A DNA stretch of 49,338 nt from the NCBI GenBank assembly GCA_020342115.1, contig CP070841.1, positions 3,054,225 through 3,103,562 of the forward strand, written 5' to 3'. Under the pieces are notes generated by a model. That model ran no database searches. It saw only the letters and a list, made by a program, of their open reading frames with translations, and was not told the origin of the DNA. The DNA is from Spirochaetota bacterium. Its GTDB lineage: Bacteria > Spirochaetota > B62-G9 > DRHN01. Positions 42,025 to 49,338 of the stretch are shown piece after piece; within the stretch, counting starts at the first letter, position 1; each line of letters begins with the position of its first letter. The position numbers were made by a program, and so were the translations under genes.

Positions 42025-43002
42025 TCAAAGGTTGTCCCAATGTTCGACATTAATCTCCTTACCCGACCATCGAATCTCATCAGGCGTTATGAGTTCATCG
42101 AGGATACGACAAAGTTTCCTGTCTGCCAAGTAGCCTGCCCACCTCTCGGCCCATCGAGGTAGTAAACACTTCAGCATCTTCAAATAAAGTTGATAAAAAA
42201 GAGTATCCCTGTTCTCTTCCCATTTTCCATCTATAAAATAAAAATAGTTGTTTTCAATATCCATTTCTCCAAATTCCATGTAAACTCTCCAAGGAACCTT
42301 GCTACAGTACCAGAGAAAATCATTCCATCTCGAGACAGGCTCAAGATTGAGGTGGAGGAATGCATAGAGTGTTGGCACAGATTGTGTATATAAGTTGTAA
42401 TAGTCAACCCCATCAGAAACAGCCTCTGGGTTATCGTAGTATCTGAGACGCGTAATCACTGCACTTGTATATACAAGCTCTGACAATGTTTGAAAGCATA
42501 GCCCGTTTACCCCTACATCGATCGTTGCCGATATAAAGAAACCATCATCCATGAGTTCTGCGACTTCCTCATCGAATACACCTGCATGGTGATAGTCGCA
42601 TATATAGACTAGAGTCATAATCATATTCTGCCATGAGGTTCCGTTTCCAATGAAAAGAACGACATCCCCATCCTGAAAATCCTTAAGTTCAGGTGGCCAT
42701 AATTCCCCTAGCACCCCTACATCTCTCGGGATTGGAATAGCAACGCCACCGCCATAATCTTCGAGGAGCGCTGCAATCTCTCCATCAGGGTCCTCCTGTG
42801 CAAGGAATTGATCGACCCCCTTAGAATCTCCTGTTGCCTTTTCTTCAACAAGAAGATTGATTACTTCCATGGTCTTCTTTTCAGCTTCCTGTACCGCCTT
42901 TTGTACCTCGGGATCCTCTTCTGGAAAATCTGTTGTTATAGAACAGGCCCATAAAAGAATTAGAGCTGCAAGAAGTCCGAATAAAAAATACCTTGTTTTC
43001 AT
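42025..43002 (-). CDS. Lipoprotein with permuted NlpC/P60-like (YiiX-type) fold
   Basis: 325 aa. Lipobox LLWAC gives Cys20. The catalytic pattern resembles permuted papain-like proteins of the YiiX group: GDVVLF, then His138-139 (YHHAGVF), and a later Cys233 (WYCSKVPWRVY). Such enzymes are amidases or peptidases on wall or lipid substrates; whether the triad is complete was not established. RBS AAAGGAGG before the ATG. Upstream gene 43016 is 13 nt away, so the pair forms an operon in which this is second. Confidence 0.68.
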   Translation of the reverse strand: MKTRYFLFGLLAALILLWACSITTDFPEEDPEVQKAVQEAEKKTMEVINLLVEEKATGDSKGVDQFLAQEDPDGEIAALLEDYGGGVAIPIPRDVGVLGELWPPELKDFQDGDVVLFIGNGTSWQNMIMTLVYICDYHHAGVFDEEVAELMDDGFFISATIDVGVNGLCFQTLSELVYTSAVITRLRYYDNPEAVSDGVDYYNLYTQSVPTLYAFLHLNLEPVSRWNDFLWYCSKVPWRVYMEFGEMDIENNYFYFIDGKWEENRDTLFYQLYLKMLKCLLPRWAERWAGYLADRKLCRILDELITPDEIRWSGKEINVEHWDNL

Positions 43003-43015
43003 CTCATACCTCCTT

Positions 43016-44059
43016 TTATTGGTTTTTATAAAATTGATTCATGTTTATGGCTTTCACCTCCTTTCTTTCTTTCAGATTGTAGAAATGAAGTATTGTCTCT
43101 TTTCCTCCTTGATCGGGTGATTTACCAGAATAGACTAAAATACCTCCTTTAATGCCAATAATACGGTCGATAGTTCCAGTAACGGTGAGAAAATCTTCGA
43201 TTTTGATATTCTGAGGATCTAGGAATGCTATAGCGTATTGTCCATCATCCAAAATACATGGGAATAAGCCCATTCCTTGGAGAAATGTTACTGTATCAAG
43301 GATCTTTTCTATCTTTCCTAATCGTTCAGAACCTATCCTCGCATTGATCTTTTTAGTCTTGAGGTCCATAACCTCAATCATAGGTGGAGCACTTCTATTT
43401 TTTCCGCATATATAGCTGATATAAAGCTGTTCTTTGTATACGGCTATTTCCCATCGGTAATCTGTTTTTTCTACTTTATATATCTCCTTAATCCTATCTG
43501 TACTAGTTTCGATTTTGTATAAGTATAGATAGTCTGGACGCCTTACACCAAGAGCTGCCAAATAGATCGAATCTTCATCGTGCGTAAAGGAGGTATGCAG
43601 TCCCATAATGCCGTTTATTTGCTTTAAAAATTTATTTTCCACAGTATCTACAACGGATAAAAAAAAGCCTCGATTGGTGAGCACATTGTGGGTAATATAT
43701 GCTTTGCCCGATGGAGTGATGACTTGATAGTATGATTGTGTGGGAAGCGCAACATCAGAAACCTGTTTTCCCGTTGAAGGATCTAAAGAACCAAATCTAT
43801 CATAGCTTATTCTCCCCCAGAACAAGAGATCTGGAGATTGGTCGACATCTGGAGCAGTACTATGAAAGCGCAACAACTGCTTTATTGAGAGCGAGTGAGT
43901 ATCTACAGAGAAAAGTCTCCCATTAGCAAAGTGGTACAAAGGAGTTTCAGATGTAATGTCATCTGACAAACAGATGTTATTATATAAAGAGAATAATGCA
44001 AGGAGGGTGATAAACGGAGTTATATATGTTGATCTTCTTTTTCTAAGGTCTTCAGGCAT
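43016..44059 (-). CDS. Secreted beta-propeller-like protein
   Basis: 347 aa from ATG 44059, favoured by GGAGG 4 nt upstream; the longer in-frame start at 44104 lacks a site. Signal peptide near residues 10-33 (ITPFITLLALFSLYN) after a basic start. The mature part is a series of beta-rich blocks with motifs such as YLYKIETSTDRI and DGQYAIAFLDPQ, typical of six- to eight-bladed propellers or DUF-type WD-like sensors; no family recognised. First gene of an operon with the YiiX-like lipoprotein. Confidence 0.6.
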   Translation of the reverse strand: MPEDLRKRRSTYITPFITLLALFSLYNNICLSDDITSETPLYHFANGRLFSVDTHSLSIKQLLRFHSTAPDVDQSPDLLFWGRISYDRFGSLDPSTGKQVSDVALPTQSYYQVITPSGKAYITHNVLTNRGFFLSVVDTVENKFLKQINGIMGLHTSFTHDEDSIYLAALGVRRPDYLYLYKIETSTDRIKEIYKVEKTDYRWEIAVYKEQLYISYICGKNRSAPPMIEVMDLKTKKINARIGSERLGKIEKILDTVTFLQGMGLFPCILDDGQYAIAFLDPQNIKIEDFLTVTGTIDRIIGIKGGILVYSGKSPDQGGKETILHFYNLKERKEVKAINMNQFYKNQ

Positions 44060-44383
44060 ACCGCCTCCATATACCTGGTTAAACGCAGAGAATCCTTGAT
44101 ACACGAAGAAAGACCAATGGATGCTGTGCCTATGATAAAAATCTTAGGTACATAATATTACGCTAATATTTATAATTAAACTTTATTGTATCAGTATTTT
44201 CTTTAATGTCAATTATATTTTATTTATGTTTTTTAAAGCAGTTAATTGCTGGTTCTTATCTCCAGTAAACAACAGAAACCTTAGATAGAATACACAGCAG
44301 GTGCCAACCTTTTTATTGACAATCAATAAAAAAAAAATTAGCATGAAATATTCAGCTAATCTTATGAATCCAAGGAGAAATCA
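44060..44383. other. AT-rich spacer upstream of hppA
   Basis: 324 nt. The first part is the leader of the propeller gene. The middle (about 44160-44240) is a run of AT-rich sequence without frame. A promoter for hppA lies at the right end (44316-44344). Nothing else seen. Confidence 0.55.
44316..44344 (+). promoter_or_regulatory. Promoter of hppA
   Basis: TTGACA (44316-44321) and TAGCAT (44339-44344), 17 nt apart. Between them is an A-rich spacer. The ribosome site AAGGAG (44373-44378) is 5 nt before ATG 44384. Confidence 0.6.
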
Positions 44384-46483
44384 ATGTCCGGTGTTATTAT
44401 GGGTCTGGCATCAAGTATTGTTGCAATCATTGTGGTCCTTCTGCTTATCAGATCTGTTCTAGTAAAAGAAGAGGGAACGGATATTATGAAAAAGATCGCA
44501 AAGCAGATACAGACTGGAGCAGCGACTTTCCTACGAAGGGAATATATTTATATATCAATAGTTGTTGTTGTCATTGCGCTTGTTATGCTCTTTGCAAGGC
44601 GGTACTTCGGGTATGCATCTGCGATCTCTTTTGTCTGGGGGGCCATTGTCTCAGGAACGGCAGGGCTCATCGGGATGAGTGTGGCGACAAGAGCCAATGT
44701 TCGTACTACCTATGCAGCACAAAAAACAGGCATGAAGGGAGCTCTGAATGTTGCTGTCTCAGGTGGTGCTGTGATGGGATTGTGTGTGGTGGGCATTGCC
44801 CTTCTGGGACTCATCATACTCATCTTCGCTTTCGGTGTAATGGGTGAAACAAGTGATAGTGAATTCTTCAGGAAGATCGGAAATATAAACAGCTATGCCA
44901 TGGGAGCAAGCCTGTTCGCCCTTTTTGCACGTTCAGGAGGAGGAATATATACAAAGGGCGCTGATATGGGGGCGGACCTCGTTGGAAAGGTTGAAGCCGG
45001 TATACCTGAAGATGATCCGAGAAATCCGGCAGTCATTGCTGACAATGTCGGTGATAACGTGGGCGATGTTGCAGGACTCGGTGCCGATCTTCTCGAGTCA
45101 TATATCGAGTCCATGATAGCGAGCATGGTGCTCGCCGTCTCCGTGGTGTCTCTGGGAACCATGAAACTTGGTTCAGAGGGTCTTGGAATCGTTAAAATGC
45201 TCATCCAGGTTGTCCTCTCAATCGCTGCAGCTGGTATAATCTCATCGATTCTCGGTGTACTCTTTGTGAAAATAACAGCAAGAAAGAACCCCCAGACGGC
45301 ACTTCTTGGCGGAACCTATGTTGCTGCAATCCTTACCATGATCATTTCGGCGGTAATTATCTGGAAAATCGGAATCCCCTTCGGGAATTATGGCAAATGG
45401 GGGATTTTGTGGAGCTTGATATCAGGAATCATTTCTGGAATCATCATCGGGTTTGTGAGCGAACTTTACACATCAAATCGCTATAAACCTGTACAGCGCC
45501 TCGCCAAATCGTGTGACACGGGTCCTGCAATAGGGGTTGTCGGGGGAATATCTCTTGGGATGAGGTCTGTTTTTATTCCTGTGATTGCAATAGTATTCGC
45601 GATAATTATATCTTCGGGAAGTGCAGGAATACTTGGAATTGGAATCGCTTCTTTCGGTATGCTGGTAACCACCGGCATGATAGTATCTGTGGATTCATAC
45701 GGACCCATTGCGGATAATGCAGGAGGTATTGCTGAGATGTCACATCTTCCGCCGGAAGTACGTAAAGTAACAGACCATCTTGATGCAGTGGGCAACACAA
45801 CTGCTGCGATTGGAAAAGGGTTTGCAATTGGGTCAGCTGCATATGCTGCAATCGGGCTTCTTTCTGCTTACATCGTTTCTGCAAGGCTCCTGGAAGGAGA
45901 GCTGGTGCTCTCCTCGATTCAGGTTCTCTCTGGGCTGCTTATAGGCGGTATGCTGCCATTTCTTTTCTCCTCTCTTCTCTTTGAAGCTGTAAAGAAGGAG
46001 GCCTTTGAGATGGTTGAGGAGGTGAGACGTCAGTTCAGAGATATCAAGGGTCTTATGGAGGGAAAGGCAGAACCAGATCCTAGAACCTGCATCGATATAG
46101 CGACAAAGGGAGCTATAAAAGGCATGATGTTACCGGGAGCAATCGCAATACTTACTCCGCTTGTGGTCGGTGTGATATTTGGACCGGTGACCCTTGCAGG
46201 CACTCTCATAGGGGCAATAATTTCCGGGATAATAATCGGCATTCAGTATGCAAACTCAGGTGGCGGTATGGATAATGCAAAAAAGTATATAGAAGATGGA
46301 CAGTTTGGTGGAAAAGGTTCAGAAGCTCACAAAGCAGCTGTAGTTGGAGATACAGTGGGTGATCCAATGAAAGATACAGTTGGGCCTTCGATAAACATCC
46401 TTATCAAGCTCATGAGTGTTATTTCATTGGTACTCGTTCCGATGCTGAGAGAGGTGAGTGGAATCATTTGGAACCTCTTTTGA
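44384..46483 (+). CDS. hppA: Membrane-bound K+-dependent pyrophosphatase (Na+ and/or H+ pump)
   Basis: 699 aa with about 16 membrane segments. PPi hydrolysis drives ion export. The signature [20 protein letters not shown] (196-215) and [17 protein letters not shown] (220-236) bind Mg-PPi. [13 protein letters not shown] has Ala where K+-independent enzymes have Lys, so K+-dependence is expected. The transport gate has Glu238 (DLLESY), the Na+-PPase position, and Glu242 (YIESM) four residues on, as in plant-type H+ pumps; the ion is therefore ambiguous. The start follows AAGGAG. Confidence 0.93.
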   Translation: MSGVIMGLASSIVAIIVVLLLIRSVLVKEEGTDIMKKIAKQIQTGAATFLRREYIYISIVVVVIALVMLFARRYFGYASAISFVWGAIVSGTAGLIGMSVATRANVRTTYAAQKTGMKGALNVAVSGGAVMGLCVVGIALLGLIILIFAFGVMGETSDSEFFRKIGNINSYAMGASLFALFARSGGGIYTKGADMGADLVGKVEAGIPEDDPRNPAVIADNVGDNVGDVAGLGADLLESYIESMIASMVLAVSVVSLGTMKLGSEGLGIVKMLIQVVLSIAAAGIISSILGVLFVKITARKNPQTALLGGTYVAAILTMIISAVIIWKIGIPFGNYGKWGILWSLISGIISGIIIGFVSELYTSNRYKPVQRLAKSCDTGPAIGVVGGISLGMRSVFIPVIAIVFAIIISSGSAGILGIGIASFGMLVTTGMIVSVDSYGPIADNAGGIAEMSHLPPEVRKVTDHLDAVGNTTAAIGKGFAIGSAAYAAIGLLSAYIVSARLLEGELVLSSIQVLSGLLIGGMLPFLFSSLLFEAVKKEAFEMVEEVRRQFRDIKGLMEGKAEPDPRTCIDIATKGAIKGMMLPGAIAILTPLVVGVIFGPVTLAGTLIGAIISGIIIGIQYANSGGGMDNAKKYIEDGQFGGKGSEAHKAAVVGDTVGDPMKDTVGPSINILIKLMSVISLVLVPMLREVSGIIWNLF

Positions 46484-46508
46484 TTAAAACTCTTTTTACT
46501 TTATAATT

Positions 46509-46544
46509 AAGAGGAATGGAGAGAGGTTCTCTGTTCCTCTTTTG
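46509..46544 (+). terminator. Terminator of hppA
   Basis: AAGAGGAA (46509-46516) pairs with TTCCTCTT (46534-46541), with an inner AGAG/CTCT stem, followed by TTG. It lies 25 nt after the stop codon. Confidence 0.7.
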
Positions 46545-46582
46545 TTATGCCCGGGTAAAAAAAGGATCATGCGAGGGGAACT

Positions 46583-47578
46583 GTGAAGAGGGTGCTTGTA
46601 CTAACCAGCGGTGGACTCGATTCTCTGTTAACACTTAACATCATGGCCCGAGAGGGGCTGGATGTTATCGGTGTTCATTATATCTCATGGTTCAATATCC
46701 CAAAGTTTAAAATGCTGGAAGATTTCAGTGATGAGGATGAAATCATGGGATTTCGTTTGCGTAACATTGATGTCTCGGATGACTACACCAACTTACTGCT
46801 TTATCCCAAGTATGGTTACGGGAGTGCAATAAATCCGTGTATTGATTGCAAGATCTTCTTCTTTCAGAGAGCCAAGGAATTAATGGAAGAGCTGAAGGCA
46901 GATTTTGTAGCAACAGGTGAGGTGGTTGGGCAGCGCCCTATGACCCAGAATCGTAATATGATGCGTCATATAGAGAAGAAAAGCGGTCTTGAAGGATACC
47001 TCCTTAGACCTCTATCAGCACTAATACTCGATCCTACGATACCTGAGAGGGAGGGTTGGGTGAATCGTAACCACCTTTTTGGAATATCAGGAAGGGGAAG
47101 AAAATCGCAGATGATCCTTGCCACGGAGCTTGGGATAGAGCATTACCCATCTCCAGCAGGGGGGTGTATTCTTACGGAAAAGGGATTCAGGATACGGTTC
47201 AACGACCTTATTGAACACAAGAAGGTGGTAAGTGTAGATGACCTTTTCATTCTCAGATATGGAAGACATTTCAGGTTATCCCCTGAAAATAAATTAGTTG
47301 TGGGAAGAAACAGGGTAGAAAATGAGTTCTTACAAAGACTTTCATGGGGAAATCTTAAAATAGATCTCACAAGGATACCAGGTCCTTTCGGCCTGATGGA
47401 GTGGGATGGGTCAATTCACTACATACGTTCAGCCATGAAGATCATCACACGGTACAGTGATCTTGAATCATCAGACGTGACGGTGCAGTTTCCTATCACG
47501 TTCAAGGAGAGGAGCAGGTTTGTAAGTCATAGTGGTGTTGCAGATGAGCGTCAGATTGATGCAACGATTATCCGATAA
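46583..47578 (+). CDS. PP-loop ATPase of tRNA-thiolation type
   Basis: 331 aa from GTG 46583, with GAGGGG as ribosome site. The PP-loop SGGLDS (9-14) activates a base or tRNA by adenylation. Cys86 and Cys89 (INPCIDC) and later GGCILT, GISGRGRKSQ, PAGGCI match ThiI/MnmA-like proteins that carry an NFACT-R-type C-terminal domain instead of the usual THUMP domain (recollection of the family). It probably sulfurates or modifies tRNA, but the exact position is unknown. Stands alone, with hppA terminator before it; the 167-nt spacer after it is featureless. Confidence 0.75.
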   Translation: MKRVLVLTSGGLDSLLTLNIMAREGLDVIGVHYISWFNIPKFKMLEDFSDEDEIMGFRLRNIDVSDDYTNLLLYPKYGYGSAINPCIDCKIFFFQRAKELMEELKADFVATGEVVGQRPMTQNRNMMRHIEKKSGLEGYLLRPLSALILDPTIPEREGWVNRNHLFGISGRGRKSQMILATELGIEHYPSPAGGCILTEKGFRIRFNDLIEHKKVVSVDDLFILRYGRHFRLSPENKLVVGRNRVENEFLQRLSWGNLKIDLTRIPGPFGLMEWDGSIHYIRSAMKIITRYSDLESSDVTVQFPITFKERSRFVSHSGVADERQIDATIIR

Positions 47579-47745
47579 TATGTTACAGAAGACTTAGAGC
47601 CATCCTCATCAGTGTGTTATATTTTAACATAGATACCCATGCTTATGCTAATAACTGGGGTCAGCTGAGTAGATAATTAGTTTACTACCGCAACCACGAA
47701 TGTGGCGTTTTCATATAATGTGACCTGTCCACATCAGGGGGCTGA

Positions 47746-48891
47746 GTGAATAGATTACGCAGTTTTTTAATAGGGATTATTATAACCCTTTCAGTACTGT
47801 TCTGCGCTGTTACTCTATCCTACTCATATACAGGTGAAGCAGGCCCCCCTATGCTCAAGATGGTTTACGGGTCCAGGGCTCTGAGCCTTGGGGGTGCATT
47901 TGTTGGCCTGAGTGATGATGCGTTTTATATTGACTCCAATCCGGCGGGTGGTGATACGCGGAGTATTTATAAGGTTTCTATCCTACATCAGGAGTGGATA
48001 GAAGACATTAACTATGAGGCAATCCGCTTCACAGGCGGGATAGCAGATCGTTTTTTCTTTGGTGCTGGATTTACCTACCTCTATCTTCCCTTTGTTTATT
48101 ACGATTATTATGGCGAAACGTCGGGTAAGAGCCATATTATATCTCAAAGCCTGGGAATTCTTAACTTTGGCTATACCTTTAAACCAACCAATATTTCGGT
48201 GGGTACGAATCTAAAGGTATTTTATAATCATGTTCCCGAAGATCTCTATCCTGGGCAGAGTTATTTTCTCTTTGCAACAGATATCGGCTTTATATGGAGA
48301 ACAAACCTGCTGAAACGTTATATTGGTCCTGATCCGAGTATGGTGTTTGGACTTGCTGTAAAGAATCTCGGGTACAGCGCCATGATTGAAAAGCTTCCTA
48401 TAGAGATACATGCAGGAGCCTCATACAGGTTCTTGGAAAACCTACTGGTTACAACAGAAATTGCTATCTCCATTTTTGAACAGATTTATGGCGCTGTTGG
48501 AGTGGAGTACGATTTCAGTAAGACCTTTTTTCTCGAGGGAGGAGTACAGATCAAGGAAAACCCGATGTTCGCGGTTGGTCTGGGGTACAGGAGCAAGGAT
48601 ATGAGGATCAATATATCCTATACACCCAGCATTGAGTTCTACAACATGATATCTGCATCTTTCTCCTACTATTTCGGAGAGACAAAATTAGAAAAAAGTA
48701 CGAAGACGATTGAGGATTTTTATACTAAGGCACTCGAGTATTACAGGGATGCGAAGTATCGCGAGGCTTTGGATATGGTTGAAAAGGTATTAGAGAGTGA
48801 TCAGGGGCATAAAGAGGCACTCCAATTAAAGAGTGCGATATTGGTAAAAATAAAAGTAGAAGAAGAGCGAGAGCAGCTAGAGAAAGAGTAG
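47746..48891 (+). CDS. UPF0164-like outer-membrane barrel protein with C-terminal TPR
   Basis: 381 aa from GTG 47746, with AGGGGG as ribosome site. Signal peptide near 1-28 (FLIGIIITLSVLFCAVTLSY). Residues about 30-310 are beta-barrel-like with the family start GPPMLKMVYGSRALSLGGAF and alternating aromatic strands, and end in SASFSYYF. Residues about 320-370 are TPR-like (FYTKALEYYRDAKYREAL). UPF0164 proteins are FadL- or PorV-related and are typical of spirochaetes. Probably located in the outer membrane. The next gene follows by 1 nt. Confidence 0.8.
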   Translation: MNRLRSFLIGIIITLSVLFCAVTLSYSYTGEAGPPMLKMVYGSRALSLGGAFVGLSDDAFYIDSNPAGGDTRSIYKVSILHQEWIEDINYEAIRFTGGIADRFFFGAGFTYLYLPFVYYDYYGETSGKSHIISQSLGILNFGYTFKPTNISVGTNLKVFYNHVPEDLYPGQSYFLFATDIGFIWRTNLLKRYIGPDPSMVFGLAVKNLGYSAMIEKLPIEIHAGASYRFLENLLVTTEIAISIFEQIYGAVGVEYDFSKTFFLEGGVQIKENPMFAVGLGYRSKDMRINISYTPSIEFYNMISASFSYYFGETKLEKSTKTIEDFYTKALEYYRDAKYREALDMVEKVLESDQGHKEALQLKSAILVKIKVEEEREQLEKE

Positions 48892-48892
48892 G

Positions 48893-49338
48893 ATGAAGCT
48901 AAACAAAGCATTTCCTTTCACGATACTAATCATTGTTTTTCTATTGTTATTTCCTCTCAAGCTCTTTGCAGTTACTCCCAACATCACAACCATAACAACA
49001 AGGGATACCGATGCTAACGGGCATATCGACATTCTCCAAGTGGATTTTAACGTTGCTGTTCCTGTCGATATAAACGACTTTTATGACGCAACAGACGGGC
49101 TTGACTGTTTCATCCTCACCGGGTATACGATGGAAAACGACGTCAATTATGATGCTACCAATGTCACTTCCCTGAATCTGGAAATCGTGGAGGATGCCGC
49201 GTTCGATACCGGCGTAACGACGATGACGCTCACGTACGAACGGGATGGAGACAGCACCATATTAGAAACCGACCCTCCCAATGATGAGGTTTTAGACGGG
49301 GATAGTGTTGCCACAACCGACGGTGCAGGGCCCATAAT
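48893..49338 (+). CDS. Secreted protein, 3' end beyond the window
   Basis: Only the first about 148 codons are present and the frame is open to the end of the sequence. Signal peptide MKLNKAFPFTILIIVFLLLF with cleavage near LFA-VT. The mature start TTRDTDANGHIDILQVDF resembles calcium-binding or Ig-like secreted modules of large surface proteins (inference). Begins 1 nt after the UPF0164-like gene, so it is co-transcribed. The later part is GC-richer (for example ACGACGATGACGCTCACGTA), unlike the neighbours. Partial. Confidence 0.7.
   Translation, partial: MKLNKAFPFTILIIVFLLLFPLKLFAVTPNITTITTRDTDANGHIDILQVDFNVAVPVDINDFYDATDGLDCFILTGYTMENDVNYDATNVTSLNLEIVEDAAFDTGVTTMTLTYERDGDSTILETDPPNDEVLDGDSVATTDGAGPI

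Noticed and set aside
47579..47745. Possible third copy of the palindromic repeat (GAGTAGATAATTAG, CCACGAAT)
   Set aside because: Only short AT-rich similarities; no alignment across the length of the element.

Overview
The window looks like a chromosomal segment of a Gram-negative, probably anaerobic bacterium of the Spirochaetota (inference, moderate confidence). Pointers are a UPF0164-type outer-membrane barrel protein with C-terminal TPRs near the right end, a PilZ protein and a bactofilin beside a class III cyclase, a TPR-SPOR envelope protein next to mutS, and the gene order rplU-rpmA-obg-nadD-yqeK-LCP-rsfS. Ferredoxin-like, AmmeMemoRadiSam-type and Crp/Fnr genes and a K+-dependent membrane pyrophosphatase suit an anaerobe. 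The DNA is AT-leaning, and most genes have clear GGAGG-type ribosome sites or are translationally coupled by short overlaps.

Layout. 324-4981: signalling and morphology operon (adenylate cyclase with degenerate HD-GYP, split PilZ protein, bactofilin, methionine aminopeptidase). 5119-9525: archease and RtcB RNA ligase, asparaginyl-tRNA synthetase, secreted M23 endopeptidase. 9526-9855: two abutting AT-rich palindrome-bounded repeats; the larger recurs at 24064-24297, and a relative of the smaller lies inverted at 179-291. 9856-20790: purine nucleoside phosphorylase, a JAMM-DinG fusion helicase, MetRS, an acidic zinc-ribbon protein, MiaB, a SPOR protein and MutS. 20806-31462: a long coupled run from L21/L27 through Obg, NadD, YqeK, LCP protein, RsfS, PlsC, RecG, RsmD, small membrane proteins, a NusG-II domain protein, a Gx/HepS-I-like membrane protein and an AmrS-type radical SAM enzyme.

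31463-36200 is accessory DNA. A hairpin-rich spacer is followed by an initiator tRNA gene. About 1.95 kb further on there is a diverged copy of the 3' half of that tRNA, with its terminator and a long hairpin. An ELWxxDGT-repeat lipoprotein lies between the two, which is the shape of an old tRNA-targeted integration. Beyond it are a two-repeat CQLG protein and a divergent pair of small lipoproteins. 36369-44059 holds an orphan B12-type radical SAM protein, a UPF0104-like membrane protein, a MazG-like pyrophosphohydrolase, a Crp/Fnr regulator divergent from an iron-sulfur/HD operon with an FNR-like operator, and a secreted two-gene pair (permuted NlpC/P60-like lipoprotein and a propeller-like protein). 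44384-49338 holds the pyrophosphatase, a PP-loop tRNA-modification-type protein, the UPF0164-like protein and the start of a large secreted protein cut by the window edge.

No CRISPR array, rRNA gene, complete phage or intact transposase was seen. Identifications rest on reading motifs by eye; no database search was run.
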